The translations under genes were made by a program, and so were the position numbers. 47,495 bases of DNA from Aureococcus anophagefferens (lineage: Eukaryota; Sar; Pelagophyceae; Pelagomonadales; Pelagomonadaceae): contig NW_008705592.1 in the NCBI RefSeq assembly GCF_000186865.1, positions 363,781 through 411,275 on the forward strand, written 5' to 3'. Each line of letters opens with the position of its first letter. The stretch's first letter is position 1. The notes below the pieces were generated by a model that was given only the letters and a program-made list of their open reading frames with translations, did not search any database and was not told the origin of the DNA. Below are positions 45,382-47,495 of the stretch, in pieces.

Positions 45382-47495
45382 ATGGCCGCCTGGAACACGC
45401 CGCTGCGCGTCGGCGAGAAGATGCGCGTGCGCGGCAAGGGCGCGACGGTGCGCGCCGGCAGCGACTTGGACTCGGCGGTCGTCGCGTCGCTCAAGCGCGG
45501 CACCGTCGTCTGCGCCCTGCTTGACTCGGTGCGGACGACGAGCGACGGCCGCGCGCGCCTGCGACTCGTCGAGCCCGTCGCGGGCTGGGTCACGGCGAAG
45601 CTCCTGGAGGACGTCGACGCCGCGCGCGGCGGCCGCGGCGCGGAGCCGCCCGCCGCGGCCGCGGCCGCGGCCGCCCCGCCCGCGGCGCCCGCGGCGCGGC
45701 CGGCGCCGCCGCCGGCGCCCGCGCCCGCCGCGCCGACGGCCGAGCGCGCGGCGGCGGCCAGGGCGCGCGGCGCGGCGCTCGCCAAGGCCATCCTGCTGCT
45801 CCGGGCGCGGTGCAACGGCGTCCCCGAAGCCGACCCGGCCGCGCGGCCGAGCGACGACGAGATCCGCGCCGTCGTCGCGGCGCGCGCGAGCGGCGCGCTC
45901 GACGTCGAGGCGTCGGCGACGCTCGGCATGCTGCCGGCGATCCGCGCGGCCGAGCTCCACTTCCGCGCAGCACCGCGCGACGTCTTCTACGCGGGCCACG
46001 GCTTCGACCCCTTCGGCCAGCGCTTCGGCGTCTACTGCGGCCCGCCGCGGACCTGGGCGGGCGCCGACGCCGCGCCCAAGGCGCTGCCGCTCAGCGACTT
46101 CGGCTACGTTGACTGCCCGCCGCTGCCGGCCGCGGGCGTGCGCGTCGGCCGCGACGGCGACGGCCCCGGCAGCAAAAAGGGTGATTCGACGTCGCTTCAA
46201 CGTGAGTGTGCCGCGCGCGCGCGTTTCGGAAACAGCACCCACGCTCCGAGAGCGCTCCGAGAGATGATCGCTCGTCCAGAAATCGGCCGAAACGAGCGGA
46301 AACCGGCCGAGAGCGGAGCCTTTGAAGTTGGGCATGTCGCACCCTTGTGCTGCCCAGGCGACGGCCCCGGCACCGTCTTCTTCGTGCACCCGCTCGCCGA
46401 GGCCCTGCTCCACCTCGGCGACGCGCCCCTCGACGGCGAGGCGCCGGACGCACACTTCCCGGCGCCGCGGGCCGACCGCGCGCGCCGCTTCGCGGCGCGG
46501 TTCCGCGACCTCTGGGGCGGCTGCTGGATCGCGCCGCCCTACTTCGCGCTGCTCGACGCGGGCTACGACGTGCGCCTCGTGCCCTTCGCGCCCCCGGGCC
46601 GCGCCTGCGTGCTCCACTACTACGGCGAGTGCTACGCGCCGGACCGCGCCGGAAGCCGCCGGCGGACCGGACCGGTCCGCGCGGAACGTCTCTCCCTCGC
46701 GTCGACGTCGTTTCGGCTGATGTTTGGACGCGTCGTCTGCGCTCGTCGAGCGCTCGACTCCGAGCCGAGGGCCTGTCTCAACACCGATCGAACGCGAGCG
46801 CGTGGACGCCGCGCGGCCCACGTCGCGTCCCGCCCCAGGTGCCGGACCTCGCGGCGCTCAAGGCCGCGAACCCGGACGCGTTCGTCACCGTCGCGGACCA
46901 CGTCGTCGCGCCGACGCTCGCCGCCGCGGGCCTGCGGACTTTGGTGCAGAACGACGGCCAGCGGCGGCCGGGCGGCTTCGTGCTGCCCATGTTCCCCCAG
47001 AGCGGCCTCGAGCCGCGCGACGCGGGCCGCGGCGACGCCGTCGAGCGCGTCGTCTTCGTCGGCTGCCGGGGCCAGCTCCGCGCCGACTTCGCGTCGCCGG
47101 CCTTCGCGGCCGCGGCGCGGCGGCTCGGCGTCGAGTTCGACGTCGTCGACAAGGGCCGCGCGGCCGAGTGGGCTTCTGTGTGGAAATCAAATCTTCAACC
47201 CGACTTCAATGTGCGCATATGCGACCGTTTCGACGCGAGGTTTTCTGCTGTGCGTCGAGAACTCGATGAGAGCAATCGATTCGTCCAAAAATCAGCCGAA
47301 TCGACTTCGATTTGACCGAGATAGAGAGTTCTGAAGTTTGGTGGGGACCCCCCAAACCAGTGGTTGATTTCCACACAGGTGGGCTTCCGCGCAGCGGACC
47401 GCGGACCTCACGCTGGCCGTGCGGCCGGCGCACGTCGAGCTGGCGCGGAAGCCGCCGACGAAGCTCGTCAACGCGTGGTGCGCCGGCTGCCCGGC
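45382..47495 (+). CDS. Unknown protein (SH3-like N-terminus, possible glycosyltransferase-like body), 3' end outside window
   Basis: Exons 45382-46156, 46358-46635, 46839-47167 and 47379 to the window end give 499 residues so far. ATG 45382 (MAAWNTPLRVGEKMRVRGKGATVRAG). Residues 1-75 look like a bacterial-type SH3 barrel (GATVRAGSDLDSAVVASLKRGTVVCAL... RLVEPVAGWVTAKLLE). A low-complexity Ala/Pro linker (about 80-120) and a helical region follow. Then comes an alpha/beta domain: DVFYAGHGFDPFGQRFGVYC, FFVHPLAEALLHLGDAP, VTVADHVVAPTLAAAGL, VERVVFVGCRGQLRADFASP and the terminal KPPTKLVNAWCAGCP. The last part resembles glycosyltransferases with a C-terminal sugar-nucleotide region, but I cannot name a family. 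Three introners, more per kilobase than any other gene here. Confidence 0.65.
46157..46357 (+). mobile_element. Introner 11 (family B) in the 3'-cut gene
   Basis: 201-bp intron. TSD GCGACGGC at 46157-46164 and 46358-46365, identical (a further tandem GCGACGGC precedes). Element ends TGCTGCCCAG; the 5' side reads CCCGGCAGCAAAAAGG, paralleling introner 3. GC donor, phase 1: VGRD-G|DGPGTVFFV. Core CGTCCAGAAATCGGCCGAAACG is sense to the gene. Confidence 0.92.
46636..46838 (+). mobile_element. Introner 12 (decayed, GC-shifted) in the 3'-cut gene
   Basis: 203-bp intron. TSD copies GCGCCGGA (46636-46643) and GTGCCGGA (46839-46846), one mismatch at the splice-site base. Acceptor CGCCCCAG. GC donor, phase 0: YGECY|VPDLAALKA. 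The reverse core is recognisable only as TTTCGGCTGATGTTTGGACG; the inverted ends have decayed. The length matches intact copies. Confidence 0.85.
47168..47378 (+). mobile_element. Introner 13 (family A, intact ends) in the 3'-cut gene
   Basis: 211-bp intron. TSD GTGGGCTT at 47168-47175 and 47379-47386, identical. Element 47176-47378 (203 bp) has perfect 15-bp inverted ends CTGTGTGGAAATCAA / TTGATTTCCACACAG. GT donor, acceptor CACACAG, phase 2: GRAAE|WASAQRTADL. Core CGTCCAAAAATCAGCCGAA is sense to the gene. The best-preserved copy in the window. Confidence 0.96.

Overview
This is a nuclear window from a very GC-rich, gene-dense eukaryotic alga. Three things point to a stramenopile of the pelagophyte type, with Aureococcus-like as the closest fit: bipartite plastid presequences ending in an A-F motif (ASAFVAP at 21455, VAAFSPP at 17421), oomycete-type signalling architecture (a 7TM receptor fused to an inositol-polyphosphate 5-phosphatase), and about 200-bp repetitive introns. 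The species is an inference. Genes lie on both strands with short spacers, and one convergent pair shares the bases CTAG. A 50-N gap at 12314-12363 marks a draft assembly.

Layout. 1-6689 (-): 5'-complete, 3'-cut VPS13-like lipid-transfer protein. 6895-8342 (-): LRR protein. 8625-9725 (+): plastid alpha/beta hydrolase. 9878-10864 (+): acidic-tailed unknown. 10941-11783 (-): histidine phosphatase. 12426-15459 (+): 7TM/5-phosphatase fusion. 15493-17172 (-): ALG6-type glucosyltransferase. 17421-17693 (+): small plastid membrane protein. 17925-18496 (-): ISCU. 18636-19460 (-): mitochondrial carrier. 19803-20454 (-): unknown membrane protein. 20740-21201 (+): secreted Cys-rich protein. 21455-22878 (+): plastid WD40-like protein. 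22916-27752 (-): CFAP97/EF-hand giant. 28080-31254 (-): SulP-STAS-cNMP transporter. 31571-32156 (-): SSNA1. 32363-34568 (-): membrane-anchored JmjC-like protein. 34823-35590 (+): thylakoid-lumen candidate. 35898-37250 (+): galectin-like. 37247-38437 (-): ankyrin-like. 38539-39798 (-): secreted SGNH esterase. 39929-41152 (+): C-CAP/TPR protein. 41218-42685 (+): AT-richer unknown. 42860-45166 (+): prolyl-tRNA synthetase. 45382-47495 (+): unfinished unknown gene.

The main finding is a set of 13 introner elements (introns made by DNA-transposon-like insertion), 188-212 bp as spliced introns, in seven of these genes. Each sits between two copies of an 8-bp target-site duplication (TSD). In the sense direction every TSD begins GC or GT, and the element always ends in CAG. 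The first TSD copy therefore supplies the 5' splice site and the element's terminal inverted repeat supplies the 3' splice site; removing TSD copy 1 plus element restores the host frame exactly in all 13 cases. Eight of the 13 would need GC-AG splicing. Elements occur in both orientations, explained by inverted ends that read CTGTGTGG...CCACACAG. Two families share a core. No transposase is present, so they are non-autonomous here. Two shorter inserts (132 bp and 53 bp) have the same TSD-bounded geometry.

The genes do not form an operon or cluster pathway; they are mixed housekeeping, plastid, mitochondrial, ER, signalling and cilium-related functions, as usual for a compact protist genome.
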